Shown: positions 11,433 through 22,368 of the stretch, one piece after another
How the letters are laid out: every line of letters starts with the position of its first letter
Position numbering within the stretch: position 1 is the first letter of the stretch
Assembly: GCA_007125745.1 (NCBI GenBank)
Contig: SLCQ01000018.1
Location: 1 to 33,616, forward strand
Length of the DNA: 33,616 nucleotides
Reading direction: 5' to 3'
From: Nitrincola sp.
GTDB lineage: Bacteria > Pseudomonadota > Gammaproteobacteria > Pseudomonadales > Balneatricaceae
Notes under the pieces: generated by a model
What the model saw: only the letters and a program-made list of their open reading frames with translations
Database searches by the model: none
What the model was told of the DNA's origin: nothing
Made by a program: the position numbers and the translations under genes

Positions 11433-12653
11433 TTAGAATGTAATACCATCTAGGTCTGCTACTGTGTGAATGTCTTTATCCCCACGACCTGATAAGTTAA
11501 CCACCAACACTTTATCTTTCGGCATCTCTTTTGCCATTTTGATGGCATAAGCTATTGCATGACTTGATTCCAATGCGGGCATTATACCCTCAACATGGGT
11601 CAAAGTGCGAAATGCTTCGAGTGCTTCATCGTCATTAATAGCCACATATTCGGCTCGACCCAAATCTTTTAACCAGGCATGCTCCGGTCCGACGCCGGGG
11701 TAATCCAGACCGGCAGATACTGAATGCGTTGGCAAAATCTGCCCTGCATCATCTTCCATCAAATAGGTTCTCATTCCATGAAGCACGCCAGGTCGCCCAT
11801 CACTTAATGGCGCAGCGTGTTGGCCAGTCGCGACACCATGCCCACCCGCTTCAACACCGACCATGCGAACACCGACATCATCTATGAAAGGATGAAACAT
11901 GCCAATGGCATTAGAGCCACCGCCCACACAGGCAATCACTGCATCAGGTAAACGGCCTATTTGGGCTAGACTCTGTGCACGTGTTTCTCGTCCAATGACA
12001 CACTGAAAATCACGCACCAGTTTTGGATAGGGATGAGGGCCAGCCGCAGTACCGATGATATAAAAAGTATTGTCCACATTGGTGACCCAGTCTCTCATCG
12101 CTTCATTCATGGCATCTTTTAGAGTTTTAGTGCCTGAAGTGACCGGAATCACCTCAGCGCCTAAGAGTCGCATACGATAGACATTTAGCGCTTGACGCTT
12201 GACATCCTCGGCGCCCATATACACTTTACATTCTAGCCCTAAACGCGCTGCCACCGTTGCTGATGCAACACCATGTTGTCCAGCACCTGTTTCAGCGATA
12301 ACACGCGGCTTACCCATAAACTTGGCTAATAATGCTTGACCAATGGTGTTATTAACCTTGTGAGCACCCGTGTGATTTAAGTCTTCACGCTTAAGGTAAA
12401 TTTGTGCGCCACCCACCTTTTCAGTTAGCCGTTCGGCAAAATATAAGGGTGAAGGGCGTCCAACATAATGCGCCAGATCTCTATCAAACTCTGCTTGAAA
12501 TGCTGGGTCTGCAGATAATTTTTCGTAAACTTCTTCAAGTTCTTCCAAGGCGCCAATTAAGGTCTCTGATACAAATCGACCACCATAAGGACCAAAGTGC
12601 CCTTTTGCATCAGGATAGGCCTGCCCTGCAGTCTGCTCATTTTGAATTGACAC
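11433..12653 (-). CDS. trpB: Tryptophan synthase beta chain
   Basis: [25 protein letters not shown] (PLP lysine), [21 protein letters not shown]. Confidence 0.98.
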   Translation of the reverse strand: MSIQNEQTAGQAYPDAKGHFGPYGGRFVSETLIGALEELEEVYEKLSADPAFQAEFDRDLAHYVGRPSPLYFAERLTEKVGGAQIYLKREDLNHTGAHKVNNTIGQALLAKFMGKPRVIAETGAGQHGVASATVAARLGLECKVYMGAEDVKRQALNVYRMRLLGAEVIPVTSGTKTLKDAMNEAMRDWVTNVDNTFYIIGTAAGPHPYPKLVRDFQCVIGRETRAQSLAQIGRLPDAVIACVGGGSNAIGMFHPFIDDVGVRMVGVEAGGHGVATGQHAAPLSDGRPGVLHGMRTYLMEDDAGQILPTHSVSAGLDYPGVGPEHAWLKDLGRAEYVAINDDEALEAFRTLTHVEGIMPALESSHAIAYAIKMAKEMPKDKVLVVNLSGRGDKDIHTVADLDGITF

Positions 12654-13266
12654 GGTTCACCTCATTCATAAAGTGTCTGATTTTGTCAGCATCCTTGATG
12701 CCTTTTGTTACTTCTACACCACCACTCACATCGACAGCATAAGCCTTTGTTTGTTGAACGGCGTCAGCAACGTTGGCTGCATGCAAACCGCCAGCAAGAA
12801 TGACTTTGGATCTCATTACAGAAGGGATGATAGCCCAGTCAAATGAGACGCCCGTTCCACCAGGAACTCCCTTAACATAAGCATCTAACAGAATACCCTT
12901 TGCTGATGAGTAGGAAGATGCTATTGAACAGAGATCCATCCCCTCTCGAACTCTGATAGCCTTAATATAGGGGCGCTCAAAGCTTTTACAAAAATCGGGA
13001 GTTTCATCTCCATGAAACTGCAACAAATCGATTGAAGTAGCTGAAATAACCTTTTCAATATCTGTACGCTCAGCATTGACGAACAGAGCAGTGGTCGTCA
13101 CAAAAGCAGGGACCTGTCTAATAATGTACGCAGCTTGGTCCAGATCCACATATCGGGGACTGGGCGCATAAAAAACAAACCCCAAGGCATCAGCACCCTG
13201 TTCCGTCGCATGAAGTGCATCTTCCAACCGTGTGATACCACATACTTTTACCCGAGTACGCATCAA
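12637..13266 (-). CDS. trpF: Phosphoribosylanthranilate isomerase
   Basis: [46 protein letters not shown]. Overlaps the trpB start by 17 nt. Confidence 0.97.
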   Translation of the reverse strand: MMRTRVKVCGITRLEDALHATEQGADALGFVFYAPSPRYVDLDQAAYIIRQVPAFVTTTALFVNAERTDIEKVISATSIDLLQFHGDETPDFCKSFERPYIKAIRVREGMDLCSIASSYSSAKGILLDAYVKGVPGGTGVSFDWAIIPSVMRSKVILAGGLHAANVADAVQQTKAYAVDVSGGVEVTKGIKDADKIRHFMNEVNRVNSK

Positions 13267-13315
13267 AAACCCTCGCCCAATAGAGGCGATATCATATCAG
13301 AGCCTGAACTCAGAG

Positions 13316-14152
13316 TCAGTCAGCGTAGGATAGGAAATAGGGTCCAATTTGGCTCGAGGGTAACTCAATATGCTGAGGGTAGTCGACATCGACAAAATAG
13401 AGTCCAAAAGGTGGCGCAGTCACTCCACCTTCGCGCCTATCTCGGGCATCCAAAACCTTCTTCGACCAATCAACCTCAGCTTCGCTAGCTCCTATTTTCA
13501 TCAGCACGCCGGCAATATTTCGCACCATGTGATGTAAAAATGCGTTAGCCTTAATATCGATGACAATCAATGCTCCTTGCTGAGAAACCTTAAGGAACTC
13601 TACTCGCCTCACAGGATTTTTGGCTTGGCAACCCACTGCTCGATAGGATGTGAAGTCATGCTCCCCCACAAGATAGGTAGAGGCTTTTTGCATACGAGCC
13701 ACATCTAAGTTTTTCCAGGTCCAAGTAACCCCTTTAGTTAAGATAGCCGGTTTAACTTCACTGGAATAAATCAAATAGCGATAGCGGCGAGACAATGCTG
13801 AGAAGCGAGCATGAAATTCCATTGAAACCTGCTTAACCCATAAGATCGCAATATCATCAGGTAAATAAGTATTACTACCCATGACCCATGCCCTTTCAGG
13901 TCTTTCTACAGAGCTGTCAAAATGAATAATCTGTCGACAAGCACTGACTCCAGCGTCTGTTCTGCCAGCACAAATCACCTCTACTGGATGATTTGCGATT
14001 CTGGATAACGCACATTCAACCTTTGTTTGAATGCAGGGTACAGTGTCATTGATCTGTTTCTGCCAACCGTGATAGGCGGCACCTGCATACTCAACGGCGG
14101 CCGCATAACGATAAGGGGCGACATCTGTCGCCCCATTTGAGTTATTTTGCAT
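13316..14152 (-). CDS. truA: tRNA pseudouridine(38-40) synthase TruA
   Basis: EYAGAAYHGWQKQ, CAGRTDAGVSACRQIIHFD (catalytic Asp motif), FLHHMVRNIAGVLMKIG. Confidence 0.97.
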   Translation of the reverse strand: MQNNSNGATDVAPYRYAAAVEYAGAAYHGWQKQINDTVPCIQTKVECALSRIANHPVEVICAGRTDAGVSACRQIIHFDSSVERPERAWVMGSNTYLPDDIAILWVKQVSMEFHARFSALSRRYRYLIYSSEVKPAILTKGVTWTWKNLDVARMQKASTYLVGEHDFTSYRAVGCQAKNPVRRVEFLKVSQQGALIVIDIKANAFLHHMVRNIAGVLMKIGASEAEVDWSKKVLDARDRREGGVTAPPFGLYFVDVDYPQHIELPSSQIGPYFLSYAD

Positions 14153-14160
14153 GTAACTCT

Positions 14161-16692
14161 CTAGCCTAGGCTGTCCAGTAGTTTTTGCGCTTCTTCTTTT
14201 TGCTGATCACTGCCTTCAGCAATAATTTCAGCTAAGATCTCTCTTGCACCTTCAGCGTCATCCATTTCCAGATATGCTCGAGCAAGATCCAACTTAGTTT
14301 CATTTTCATCCGCGCCATCAAGAAGATTGAGGCTATCAAGCATATCTAGATCTTCATCATCAGACGACTGACTTTCTTCCAAAGCTATCTCATCATCTGT
14401 ACTGTTCAACATGTCATCTAGTTCATCGTCCAGATCCATTTCCAGATCATGCATAATGTTCGCCGTTAGCTCTTCTTCAACTTGCTCACCCGGCTTCATT
14501 TTGGGTGCAGGAGAGTCATCCTCTTCTAACTCGAGTGATCCTAACAATGAATCTAAGTCATCGTCAGCGGTTGCATCAGTGGATGGTTCAGACTCCTCAG
14601 GAGACTCATTTTCATCTACTTCAGAAGTATCTAGTACAAAATCTAACTCATCAGATGATTCGTCAGAATCTGAAGTACTGTCATCAGGGCTGTTTAGCTC
14701 TTCAGAACTTTCCTGTTCAGCTTCTTCCTCGAAAGCGATATCAGATGTCAGCAAATCATCAAGTGACCCTAAATCATCTTCGTCTTTGTCCCTCTCAGGC
14801 GTTGCTTCAACAGTAGCCGAAGGCTCAGGAAGATCTTCACCAAGCAGACTTTCAAGGGATTCAGTATCATCTACCTCATCAACAGAAGCCGATGATTCAT
14901 CGACATCAAATTCATCACTTTCCGGCTCTTTAGACTCTACCTCATCTACTGGAGCTTCGTCTTCTACACTCGTTTCTTCAGTACTCTCATTTGCATTCAG
15001 TTCAGAATCCGACAATAAGTCATTTAAGTCATCATCCGCGGACAAGTCATACTCTTCATCCACTACACGAACTGCTTCATCATCCGAATCATCTAAATCT
15101 AAATCTAAATCTAGGTCCAAATCCAGATCTGAGAAGTCATCCACTACCGCTTCGGGCTCTGTGGTTAACTCTTGCTGGATATCATCTAAGCTATCCTCAA
15201 CTTCATCCTGCGACTCATCATCGGATGCGGAAGCCGCTACTGCACCTGTTGCTAGAGCAGCCGCAGCCGTCGTTGCAACGTCACCTTTTTTGCCTGTCGC
15301 TGCATCGGGTGCTTTAAACATGGGTTCAGGTGCTTTTTTCTTGCGTCTTCCCAACAGCACAGCACCCAATAATGCTATGACTGCCGCAACAAGCCCGCCT
15401 AATACAGGTAAGCTGGTCAACCGATCCACTAGACCCGAATCTGCCTGCCTTTCTGATAATTGAGCTTCTAACTGAGCCAGTCTTTCTTCCATTAACTCTA
15501 TTTGTGCTACTTTTTGAGCTGACTGTTCGACTTGTAAATCCAACATACGTTGGGTCAAGACCTGTTGCTCTTTCAGGCTTTCATTTGACGCTCTAAGATC
15601 CCGGATTTCTAGACGCTCACGCTCAAGCTCTTCCTCAAGCACGGTTATCTGACTATCTTGCTGGGCATCATCTCCAGCGGCTGTGTCTCCGATACCTTCT
15701 ACTTGCTCGGTCGCAACGTCTTCTTCAGGCGTCACTATTCTTAACTCAGCTTCCGCGAGTGCTTCAGCGGCGGCTGCTAGCTCTTCAGCTGCTTCATCAG
15801 CCGTGCGTGCTTGATCATCTTCCTCTACGGGAGCTTCACTAGCCTCGTCTGGTTCAACCGGTTGAGATTCTGGTTGAGATTCTGGCTCTGGCTCAGGTGT
15901 TGGCGTTGTCTGATGACGATTGCGCCACTCATCCGTTTGACGATTCACTTCAGCATTGGCTTCTGCAGCAGACAGTTGGCGAATTTCATCAGCACTTGGA
16001 ATTCTCATGACTGTGCCAGCACGCATCATATTAATATTTTCCGTTGGGAAAACATTAGGATTATTGCGTTGCAAAGCAATCATCATCTGCTGAGGTGTAA
16101 TTGAAGAATCTGGCCTGTAACGGTTGGCTAGAACCCAGAGCGTGTCATTTGCACCTACACGCACCTCATTAGGCTGAGTTTGTGCAGGTCGCTGCGCAGG
16201 CTGTTGAGCAACTTGCTGCGCTGACACTGGCTCAGAAGGTGCTGAAGGAGCCGTTGTTGCCGGTTGAAATTGACCACCACTAACCGGTGAAGATTCAAAC
16301 ACCGGCGGATCGAGTAAGACTGTATACTCTCTAACTAAACGTCCATTAGGCCAATTCACTTCCACTAAGAAGTTTAGAAAGGGCTCTCTAACGGGTTCGT
16401 TTGAGGTCATTCTGATGACACCCGTTCCATCAGGTGCGACCTGAACTTGAAACCGGACATCATTTAAAAATCGCGATTTGCTTAAACCCGCTATTGAAAA
16501 CTCATCCGCATCTGCCATTCTCGGCTGAATTTGCAATGGAGACAGGTCTCTGACCTGCATCAGTCGTATCTCTGCACTCAAAGGCTCATTGAGCGCCGAA
16601 CGAATATTGATCTCACCAAGCCCCAAGGCATTTGCATTTGGTACTCCAAGCACCCCGGCTATTGCGAGGCTCAAGGCAAGTTTACGCAGCAT
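14161..16692 (-). CDS. fimV: FimV/HubP family pilus-assembly / polar-organising protein
   Basis: Signal peptide, N-terminal GLGEINIRSALNEPLSAEIRL, LysM-like domain (NDTLWVLANRYRPDSSITPQQMMIALQRNNPNVF), coiled coil, TM (LPVLGGLVAAVIALLGAVLLGRRKKK), long Asp/Glu/Ser-rich segment, C-terminal KLDLARAYLEMDDAEGAREILAEI. Confidence 0.93.
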   Translation of the reverse strand: MLRKLALSLAIAGVLGVPNANALGLGEINIRSALNEPLSAEIRLMQVRDLSPLQIQPRMADADEFSIAGLSKSRFLNDVRFQVQVAPDGTGVIRMTSNEPVREPFLNFLVEVNWPNGRLVREYTVLLDPPVFESSPVSGGQFQPATTAPSAPSEPVSAQQVAQQPAQRPAQTQPNEVRVGANDTLWVLANRYRPDSSITPQQMMIALQRNNPNVFPTENINMMRAGTVMRIPSADEIRQLSAAEANAEVNRQTDEWRNRHQTTPTPEPEPESQPESQPVEPDEASEAPVEEDDQARTADEAAEELAAAAEALAEAELRIVTPEEDVATEQVEGIGDTAAGDDAQQDSQITVLEEELERERLEIRDLRASNESLKEQQVLTQRMLDLQVEQSAQKVAQIELMEERLAQLEAQLSERQADSGLVDRLTSLPVLGGLVAAVIALLGAVLLGRRKKKAPEPMFKAPDAATGKKGDVATTAAAALATGAVAASASDDESQDEVEDSLDDIQQELTTEPEAVVDDFSDLDLDLDLDLDLDDSDDEAVRVVDEEYDLSADDDLNDLLSDSELNANESTEETSVEDEAPVDEVESKEPESDEFDVDESSASVDEVDDTESLESLLGEDLPEPSATVEATPERDKDEDDLGSLDDLLTSDIAFEEEAEQESSEELNSPDDSTSDSDESSDELDFVLDTSEVDENESPEESEPSTDATADDDLDSLLGSLELEEDDSPAPKMKPGEQVEEELTANIMHDLEMDLDDELDDMLNSTDDEIALEESQSSDDEDLDMLDSLNLLDGADENETKLDLARAYLEMDDAEGAREILAEIIAEGSDQQKEEAQKLLDSLG
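15085..15132 (-). repeat. Hexanucleotide (GATTTA-like) repeat encoding (Asp-Leu)6 in FimV
   Basis: Coding strand GAT CTG GAT TTG GAC CTA GAT TTA GAT TTA GAT TTA GAT GAT. The plus strand shows consecutive atctaa units. Confidence 0.85.
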
Positions 16693-16786
16693 CTGAATTC
16701 CCTCTTGATACGCAAGCGAACAGTTTATTCTATCAAAGCCGCTTACTTATCTAATATTTGTAAACCAAGTATTAAGTATAAACCTG

Positions 16787-17779
16787 TCAATGGTCAAGCA
16801 AACCGAACAGATGTTCTGCAATTTGGACTGCATTTAAGGCTCCACCTTTGCGCAAACTATCACTCACGGCACAAAGCATAAAACCTGAATCATTGCCTAA
16901 CTCCGTTCTGAAGCGCGAAATAAACACTTCATCTTGACCGGCTGCATCAGTGACTACAGTGTAGTCCTGTCCAGCAATTGATCGAACCCCCTTGGTTTGA
17001 TCCAAGAGTAATTGTGCTTCATTTTGATCGATAGAATATTGACATTCCGCATGTAAAACGACATTTTGCCCATGAAAAATAGGTAATTGTACTGCTGTAG
17101 AGACGATCTCGATATCTTCATCCCCTAATAACTGATGAAGTTGATGCGTCATAAAACGCTCATTATCAGAATAAGCTTTATCGTCGAGCTTACCCGTGAA
17201 TGGGATCACATTAAATGCGATCTGCTTGCCAAAGAATGATGCTTCAGGGTCGCGACCATTGAGCAACTTGGCCGTTTCAGATGCAAGTGCCTCGACTCCT
17301 TTATGTCCAACCTCAGCGACTGATGACATACTGACCATATTGACTCTCAATATTTTATAACGCTTATGAAGCGCACTAAGTGCGACAGACGCAATGACAC
17401 TCGCTGGTGCCGGGGAGATCAAATAGGATGACGATGCTATATCTGATGCATTCACTTCAGGTACTACACAAGGACAATCAAGGTTTTCAGCCGGACATAA
17501 GTCGATGACCTTGAGTTTACCCGTCAATGTCTCTGGCGTGATATGGGCAGGCAAACCCTCTGGATGACAGTTAAATATGAGATCTATCTCATCGAAGCTT
17601 GCATCACTTACAGAGATCACTCGATTAGCATGACCGGCAAACATCAAACTCCGTCCTACGACTGGCCCAGGGTCAGTTAATACCAGCTTTGTGACAGGAA
17701 ACTCTCTAGTTTCCAATATTTCCAGTAGGTTTTCCCCTAACAGTGTACTTACACCCGTGACTGCGACCTTGAACGACAT
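16787..17779 (-). CDS. usg: USG-1-like protein, aspartate-semialdehyde dehydrogenase family
   Basis: MSFKVAVTGVSTLLGENLLEILETREFP Rossmann start, Asd-like fold, position between asd and fimV. The catalytic NCT motif is not apparent. ORF opens at 17827; ATG at 17779 preferred. Confidence 0.85.
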   Translation of the reverse strand: MSFKVAVTGVSTLLGENLLEILETREFPVTKLVLTDPGPVVGRSLMFAGHANRVISVSDASFDEIDLIFNCHPEGLPAHITPETLTGKLKVIDLCPAENLDCPCVVPEVNASDIASSSYLISPAPASVIASVALSALHKRYKILRVNMVSMSSVAEVGHKGVEALASETAKLLNGRDPEASFFGKQIAFNVIPFTGKLDDKAYSDNERFMTHQLHQLLGDEDIEIVSTAVQLPIFHGQNVVLHAECQYSIDQNEAQLLLDQTKGVRSIAGQDYTVVTDAAGQDEVFISRFRTELGNDSGFMLCAVSDSLRKGGALNAVQIAEHLFGLLDH

Positions 17780-17803
17780 AAATTTCTCAATTGTAGATAG
17801 TCT

Positions 17804-17842
17804 ATAAACAAAAACAGCCCGACGCACCTTTCGGGGCCGGGC
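17804..17842 (-). terminator. Probable rho-independent terminator downstream of asd
   Basis: On the minus strand, GCCCGGCCCCGAAAGGTGCGTCGGGC folds into a GC-rich stem followed by TGTTTTTGTTT, in the asd-usg gap. Confidence 0.65.
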
Positions 17843-17883
17843 ATTTCAGGATGTTACACTAGCGTAACAGTAGCTATTCAGTG

Positions 17884-18996
17884 TTACTGCATCAATATTC
17901 GTAGCATACGGCGCAAGGGTTCTGCGGCACCCCAAAGCAACTGATCACCGACACTAAACGCATTTAAGTAATCCGCACCCATTTTCATTTTGCGCAAACG
18001 GCCCACAGGAATATCCAACGTCCCCGTCACTTTGGTTGGCGATAAGTCACGCATAGTCATATCACGCTCATTTGGTACCACACTGACCCAGTCGTTTGCT
18101 GTCGCAATAATGGACTCAACTTCATCCATAGGTACATCTTTTTTCAGTTTGATAGTAAACGCCTGACTGTGGCAACGCATCGCACCAATGCGAACACAAG
18201 TACCATCGATGGGTATAGGATTTTTAGATAAACCTAAGATTTTATTGGTTTCAACAAATCCCTTCCATTCCTCTTTACTTTGGCCAGCTTCCACCGCTTT
18301 ATCAATCCATGGAATTAACGAGCCCGCCAGAGGAACACCAAAATTAGCGGTACTGAAAGCATCACCTCGCATGGTTTGAGCTACTTTACGATCAATATCC
18401 AAAATAGCAGAAGCTGGATCTGCTAGCTCAGTTTTGACCGAACTTTCGATCTGTCCCATTTGAGTAATCAACTCACGCATGTTTTGAGCACCAGCACCTG
18501 ATGCCGCCTGATAAGTCATTGAGCTAACCCATTCCACAAGATTTTCACGGAACAGACCGCCAAGCCCCATCAACATTAATGAAACAGTACAGTTGCCACC
18601 GACAAAGGTTTTAACACCTTGAGCCAGCCCTTGTTCAATCACATCCTGATTCACGGGATCTAGCACAATGATACTGTCATCAGCCATGCGTAAGGTGGAT
18701 GCAGCGTCTATCCAGTAGCCTTTCCAGCCAGCGTCGCGTAATTTGCCATAAACCTCTGAGGTGTAATCACCACCTTGGCAAGAGATAATGGCATCCATCT
18801 GTTTTAGTTCGTCAATGTCTCGAGCATCTTTAAGAGCGGGAATCTCTTTACCAATATCGGGTCCTGGTTTGCCTGCTTGTGATGTGGTGAAAAATACAGG
18901 TTCCGTAATCAGATCAAAATCACGCTCTTCCAGCATCCTTTGCATCAACACTGAACCGACCATACCACGCCAGCCAACAAATCCTACACGCTTCAT
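17884..18996 (-). CDS. asd: Aspartate-semialdehyde dehydrogenase
   Basis: [37 protein letters not shown] (catalytic Cys), [21 protein letters not shown] opens at 19008; [11 protein letters not shown] start at 18996 preferred. Confidence 0.97.
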   Translation of the reverse strand: MKRVGFVGWRGMVGSVLMQRMLEERDFDLITEPVFFTTSQAGKPGPDIGKEIPALKDARDIDELKQMDAIISCQGGDYTSEVYGKLRDAGWKGYWIDAASTLRMADDSIIVLDPVNQDVIEQGLAQGVKTFVGGNCTVSLMLMGLGGLFRENLVEWVSSMTYQAASGAGAQNMRELITQMGQIESSVKTELADPASAILDIDRKVAQTMRGDAFSTANFGVPLAGSLIPWIDKAVEAGQSKEEWKGFVETNKILGLSKNPIPIDGTCVRIGAMRCHSQAFTIKLKKDVPMDEVESIIATANDWVSVVPNERDMTMRDLSPTKVTGTLDIPVGRLRKMKMGADYLNAFSVGDQLLWGAAEPLRRMLRILMQ

Positions 18997-19037
18997 TCGT
19001 GCCCCCAATTATAAAAAATTAAAAAATTTACAGCTGA

Positions 19038-20120
19038 TTACTCAGCTAATGCAGCGACAACAGCATCGCCCATTTCAGACGTACTCACTCGACGCATGCC
19101 TTCAGACATAATGTCAGAAGTACGAAGGTTTTGATCCAACACTTTACTGACCGCTGATTCAATTCGATCTGCCGCTTCACCAGCATTCAATGAATAGCGC
19201 AACATCATAGCGGCTGAAAGTATCGTTGCCAATGGATTGGCGATACCTTGACCCGCAATATCCGGTGCAGAACCATGACAAGGCTCGTACATACCTTTGT
19301 TATCGACATCTAAAGACGCTGAAGGCAACATTCCGATCGAACCCGTTAACATTGCCGCCGCATCTGACAGAATATCACCAAACATATTGCCAGTAACAAC
19401 CACGTCAAACTGTTTCGGTGCACGCACTAATTGCATCGCGGCGTTATCCACATACATGTGGCTCAGCTCGACATCGGGATATTCAGCATGCAGTTCGTTC
19501 ATCACTTCACGCCACAATACCGTCACTTCCAACACATTGGCTTTATCAACAGAGCATAGCTTCTTCCCACGGGCTCTAGCCGCTTCAAAGGCGACACGTC
19601 CAATTCGGCGTATCTCATTTTCATCATATACATAAGTATTAAAGCCTTCTCGAACACCATTTTCTTTGGTGCGATAGCCTCGAGGTTGACCAAAATAGAT
19701 ACCACCGGTTAACTCGCGAACAATCAGAATATCCAAACCAGACACCACGTCTGGCTTCAAAGTCGACGCATGTGCCAGTTGCGGATAGAGAATGGCGGGT
19801 CTTAAGTTACCAAACAGACCTAACTGTGAACGTATTCCCAAAAGGCCTTTCTCAGGACGGATTTGGAAATCTGGATTGCTATCCCATTGGGGGCCTCCAA
19901 CCGCACCTAGCAAAATAGCATCCGCTTGCTTTGCTGCATTGAGAGTAGCTTCCGGTAAGGGGATGCCAGTCGCATCGATAGCGGCACCGCCAACCAAAGC
20001 TTCACTTAACTCAAGTCCTAGAGACATCTGTAAGTTAATGGTTTCTAACACCTTACGCGCTTCAGCAACAATCTCCGGACCGATACCATCACCGGGTAAC
20101 ACCAATACTTTTTTCGACAT
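19038..20120 (-). CDS. leuB: 3-isopropylmalate dehydrogenase
   Basis: [66 protein letters not shown]. Confidence 0.98.
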   Translation of the reverse strand: MSKKVLVLPGDGIGPEIVAEARKVLETINLQMSLGLELSEALVGGAAIDATGIPLPEATLNAAKQADAILLGAVGGPQWDSNPDFQIRPEKGLLGIRSQLGLFGNLRPAILYPQLAHASTLKPDVVSGLDILIVRELTGGIYFGQPRGYRTKENGVREGFNTYVYDENEIRRIGRVAFEAARARGKKLCSVDKANVLEVTVLWREVMNELHAEYPDVELSHMYVDNAAMQLVRAPKQFDVVVTGNMFGDILSDAAAMLTGSIGMLPSASLDVDNKGMYEPCHGSAPDIAGQGIANPLATILSAAMMLRYSLNAGEAADRIESAVSKVLDQNLRTSDIMSEGMRRVSTSEMGDAVVAALAE

Positions 20121-20157
20121 GACACAACCTTAATGCTTTAAAATTTTAAATACTTTA

Positions 20158-20796
20158 TTAGGAAAACAGCCAAGGCGCCGTTTGACGGCGTGCCGCTTCA
20201 TAATCGCGAATGGCATCCGCTTGCTCAAGCGTTAAACCTATGTCGTCCAAGCCGTTCAGCAAACAGTGCTTGCGGAAAGCATCAATGTCAAAAACCAGTT
20301 CCGTTCCATCAGGCTGGATAACGACCTGCTTTTCTAAATCAATGGTTAACTGATAACCTTCATTCGCTTCAACCGCTTGGAATAATGCGTCCACCGTTGC
20401 TTCTTCTAAGATGATTGGCAGAAGACCATTCTTGAAACTGTTATTGAAGAAAATATCTGCATAACTGGGTGCGATAATGGCGCGAATACCAAAGTCCTCT
20501 AACGCCCAAGGAGCATGCTCACGACTGGAGCCACAACCAAAGTTTTTGCGTGCCAATAAGATACTGCAACCTTCATAGCGCGGCTTGTTCAACACGAAGT
20601 CAGGGTTCAGTGGGCGCTGACTGCAATCCTGATCAGGCTGACCTTCATCCAGGTAACGGAGCTCATCAAATAGATTCGGGCCAAACCCCGAACGCTTAAT
20701 GGATTTAAGAAACTGCTTAGGAATGATCATGTCCGTATCAACATTGGCACGATCTAGAGGCGCTACGATACCTTGATGCTGTGTAAATTTTTTCAT
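20158..20796 (-). CDS. leuD: 3-isopropylmalate dehydratase small subunit
   Basis: [40 protein letters not shown]. Confidence 0.98.
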   Translation of the reverse strand: MKKFTQHQGIVAPLDRANVDTDMIIPKQFLKSIKRSGFGPNLFDELRYLDEGQPDQDCSQRPLNPDFVLNKPRYEGCSILLARKNFGCGSSREHAPWALEDFGIRAIIAPSYADIFFNNSFKNGLLPIILEEATVDALFQAVEANEGYQLTIDLEKQVVIQPDGTELVFDIDAFRKHCLLNGLDDIGLTLEQADAIRDYEAARRQTAPWLFS

Positions 20797-20809
20797 TAAT
20801 TATCTCCTA

Positions 20810-22231
20810 TCAAGCGCTTAGAATGTCGCGAATATCAACGAAACGACCAACAACTGCGGCTGCAGCAGCCATCGCCGGGCTCACTAGGTGTGTTCTACCA
20901 CCAAAGCCCTGCCTACCCTCGAAATTACGATTGGAGGTTGAAGCGCAATGCTCACCGGCACCCAACTTATCTGGGTTCATCGCCAAACACATAGAGCAAC
21001 CTGGTTCACGCCACTCCATACCCGCATCCATAAAGATTTTATCCAAACCTTCCGCTTCGGCTTGTTGCTTGACTAAACCAGAACCAGGAACAACCAAGGC
21101 TTGTTTCAAGCTAGAAGCGACTTTTTTACCTTTGACAACAGCGGCCGCTTCACGAAGATCTTCAATGCGAGAGTTAGTACATGAGCCGATAAAAACGCGA
21201 TCCAATTGAATATCTGTCAGCTTTTGATTTGGCTTTAATCCCATATAATGCAAGGCACGCTCTGTACCTTCACGCTTAACCGGATCACTCATTTGAGCAG
21301 GATCGGGCACGCAAGCCGTGACCGGCGCAACCATCTCTGGTGATGTACCCCAAGTCACTTGAGGCAAAATATCTTCCGCATTAATCTCTACCACATGATC
21401 AAACTCAGCATCATCATCTGAAACAAGGTTTTTCCAAGCTTCGACGGCTTGTTCCCACTGAGGTCCTTTGGGTGCAAAGGGGCGGTCTTTAACGTATGCA
21501 ATTGTTTTATCATCCACACCGACCAAGCCCACACGTGCGCCCGCTTCAATCGCCATATTGCAAATGGTCATGCGACCTTCCATTGAGATGGACCCTATCG
21601 CGTCACCACCAAACTCAATTGCATAGCCTGTTCCACCTGCGGTACCAATCACTCCGATAATGTGGAGGACGACATCTTTCGCTGTCACACCAACACCTAA
21701 CTGACCCGACACACGAACCAGCATATTTTCCATTTTCTTGGCAATTAAACACTGTGTTGCCAAAACATGCTCAACCTCAGACGTACCGATACCATGTGCC
21801 AGGGCGGCAAATGCACCATGTGTCGCTGTATGAGAATCCCCACATACCACCGTCATACCCGGTAGCGTTGCACCCTGCTCAGGCCCTACAACATGTACAA
21901 TACCCTGACGAGCATCGTTCATTTTGAATTCTGTAATGCCAAAACTATCGCAGTTTTCATCAAGTGTTTTGACCTGAATACGAGAAATAGGATCGACAAT
22001 GGAATCTACGCCTCCTGAACGATCCGTGGTTTGAACATTATGATCAGGAGTGGCCAAGTTTGTATCGATTCTCCAAGGCTTTCGTCCTGCCAGCCGCAAC
22101 CCTTCAAACGCTTGTGGCGAAGTCACTTCGTGTAGTAAATGACGGTCAATATACAGCAACGCACTACCATCACTATTTTGTTTGACCAAGTGATCATCCC
22201 AGAGTTTATCGTATAGGGTTTTACCAGACAT
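20810..22231 (-). CDS. leuC: 3-isopropylmalate dehydratase large subunit
   Basis: [69 protein letters not shown]. Confidence 0.98.
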   Translation of the reverse strand: MSGKTLYDKLWDDHLVKQNSDGSALLYIDRHLLHEVTSPQAFEGLRLAGRKPWRIDTNLATPDHNVQTTDRSGGVDSIVDPISRIQVKTLDENCDSFGITEFKMNDARQGIVHVVGPEQGATLPGMTVVCGDSHTATHGAFAALAHGIGTSEVEHVLATQCLIAKKMENMLVRVSGQLGVGVTAKDVVLHIIGVIGTAGGTGYAIEFGGDAIGSISMEGRMTICNMAIEAGARVGLVGVDDKTIAYVKDRPFAPKGPQWEQAVEAWKNLVSDDDAEFDHVVEINAEDILPQVTWGTSPEMVAPVTACVPDPAQMSDPVKREGTERALHYMGLKPNQKLTDIQLDRVFIGSCTNSRIEDLREAAAVVKGKKVASSLKQALVVPGSGLVKQQAEAEGLDKIFMDAGMEWREPGCSMCLAMNPDKLGAGEHCASTSNRNFEGRQGFGGRTHLVSPAMAAAAAVVGRFVDIRDILSA

Positions 22232-22267
22232 TGCGGTTTCTCCAATAGGTTATCGCTTGTTGAGCAC

Positions 22268-22296
22268 AGTGTAAAAGAGTGGCAATAAATACTCAA
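22268..22296 (-). promoter_or_regulatory. Predicted sigma70-type promoter for leuC
   Basis: On the minus strand, TTGAGT (22296-22291), 17-nt spacer, TACACT (22273-22268), upstream of leuC with a TTGGAG SD. Confidence 0.5.
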
Positions 22297-22318
22297 ATTC
22301 ATATTTTTTATTCATTCC

Positions 22319-22333
22319 ATTCCATTTTGGAAT
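22319..22333. promoter_or_regulatory. Candidate LysR-type regulator binding box in the leuC/LysR intergenic region
   Basis: Perfect 15-bp palindromic element ATTCCA-TTT-TGGAAT containing T-N11-A, preceded by an extra direct ATTCC (22314-22318). Confidence 0.6.
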
Positions 22334-22368
22334 AGATTAGTCTTACTGTTTTTTAACCAGAGACTCTA

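Noticed and set aside
13266-13316. Terminator between truA and trpF on the minus strand (CGCC...GGCG then GGGTTTTT)
   Set aside because: Only a 4-bp stem with the T-run offset; gene spacing is consistent with an operon.
14411-15463. 350-aa Ser-rich plus-strand ORF (and 14505-14816, 14991-15317)
   Set aside because: Antisense to fimV. The Ser/His-rich composition is the mirror of the acidic Asp/Glu/Ser codons (GAT/GAA/TCA); no SD and no recognisable domain.
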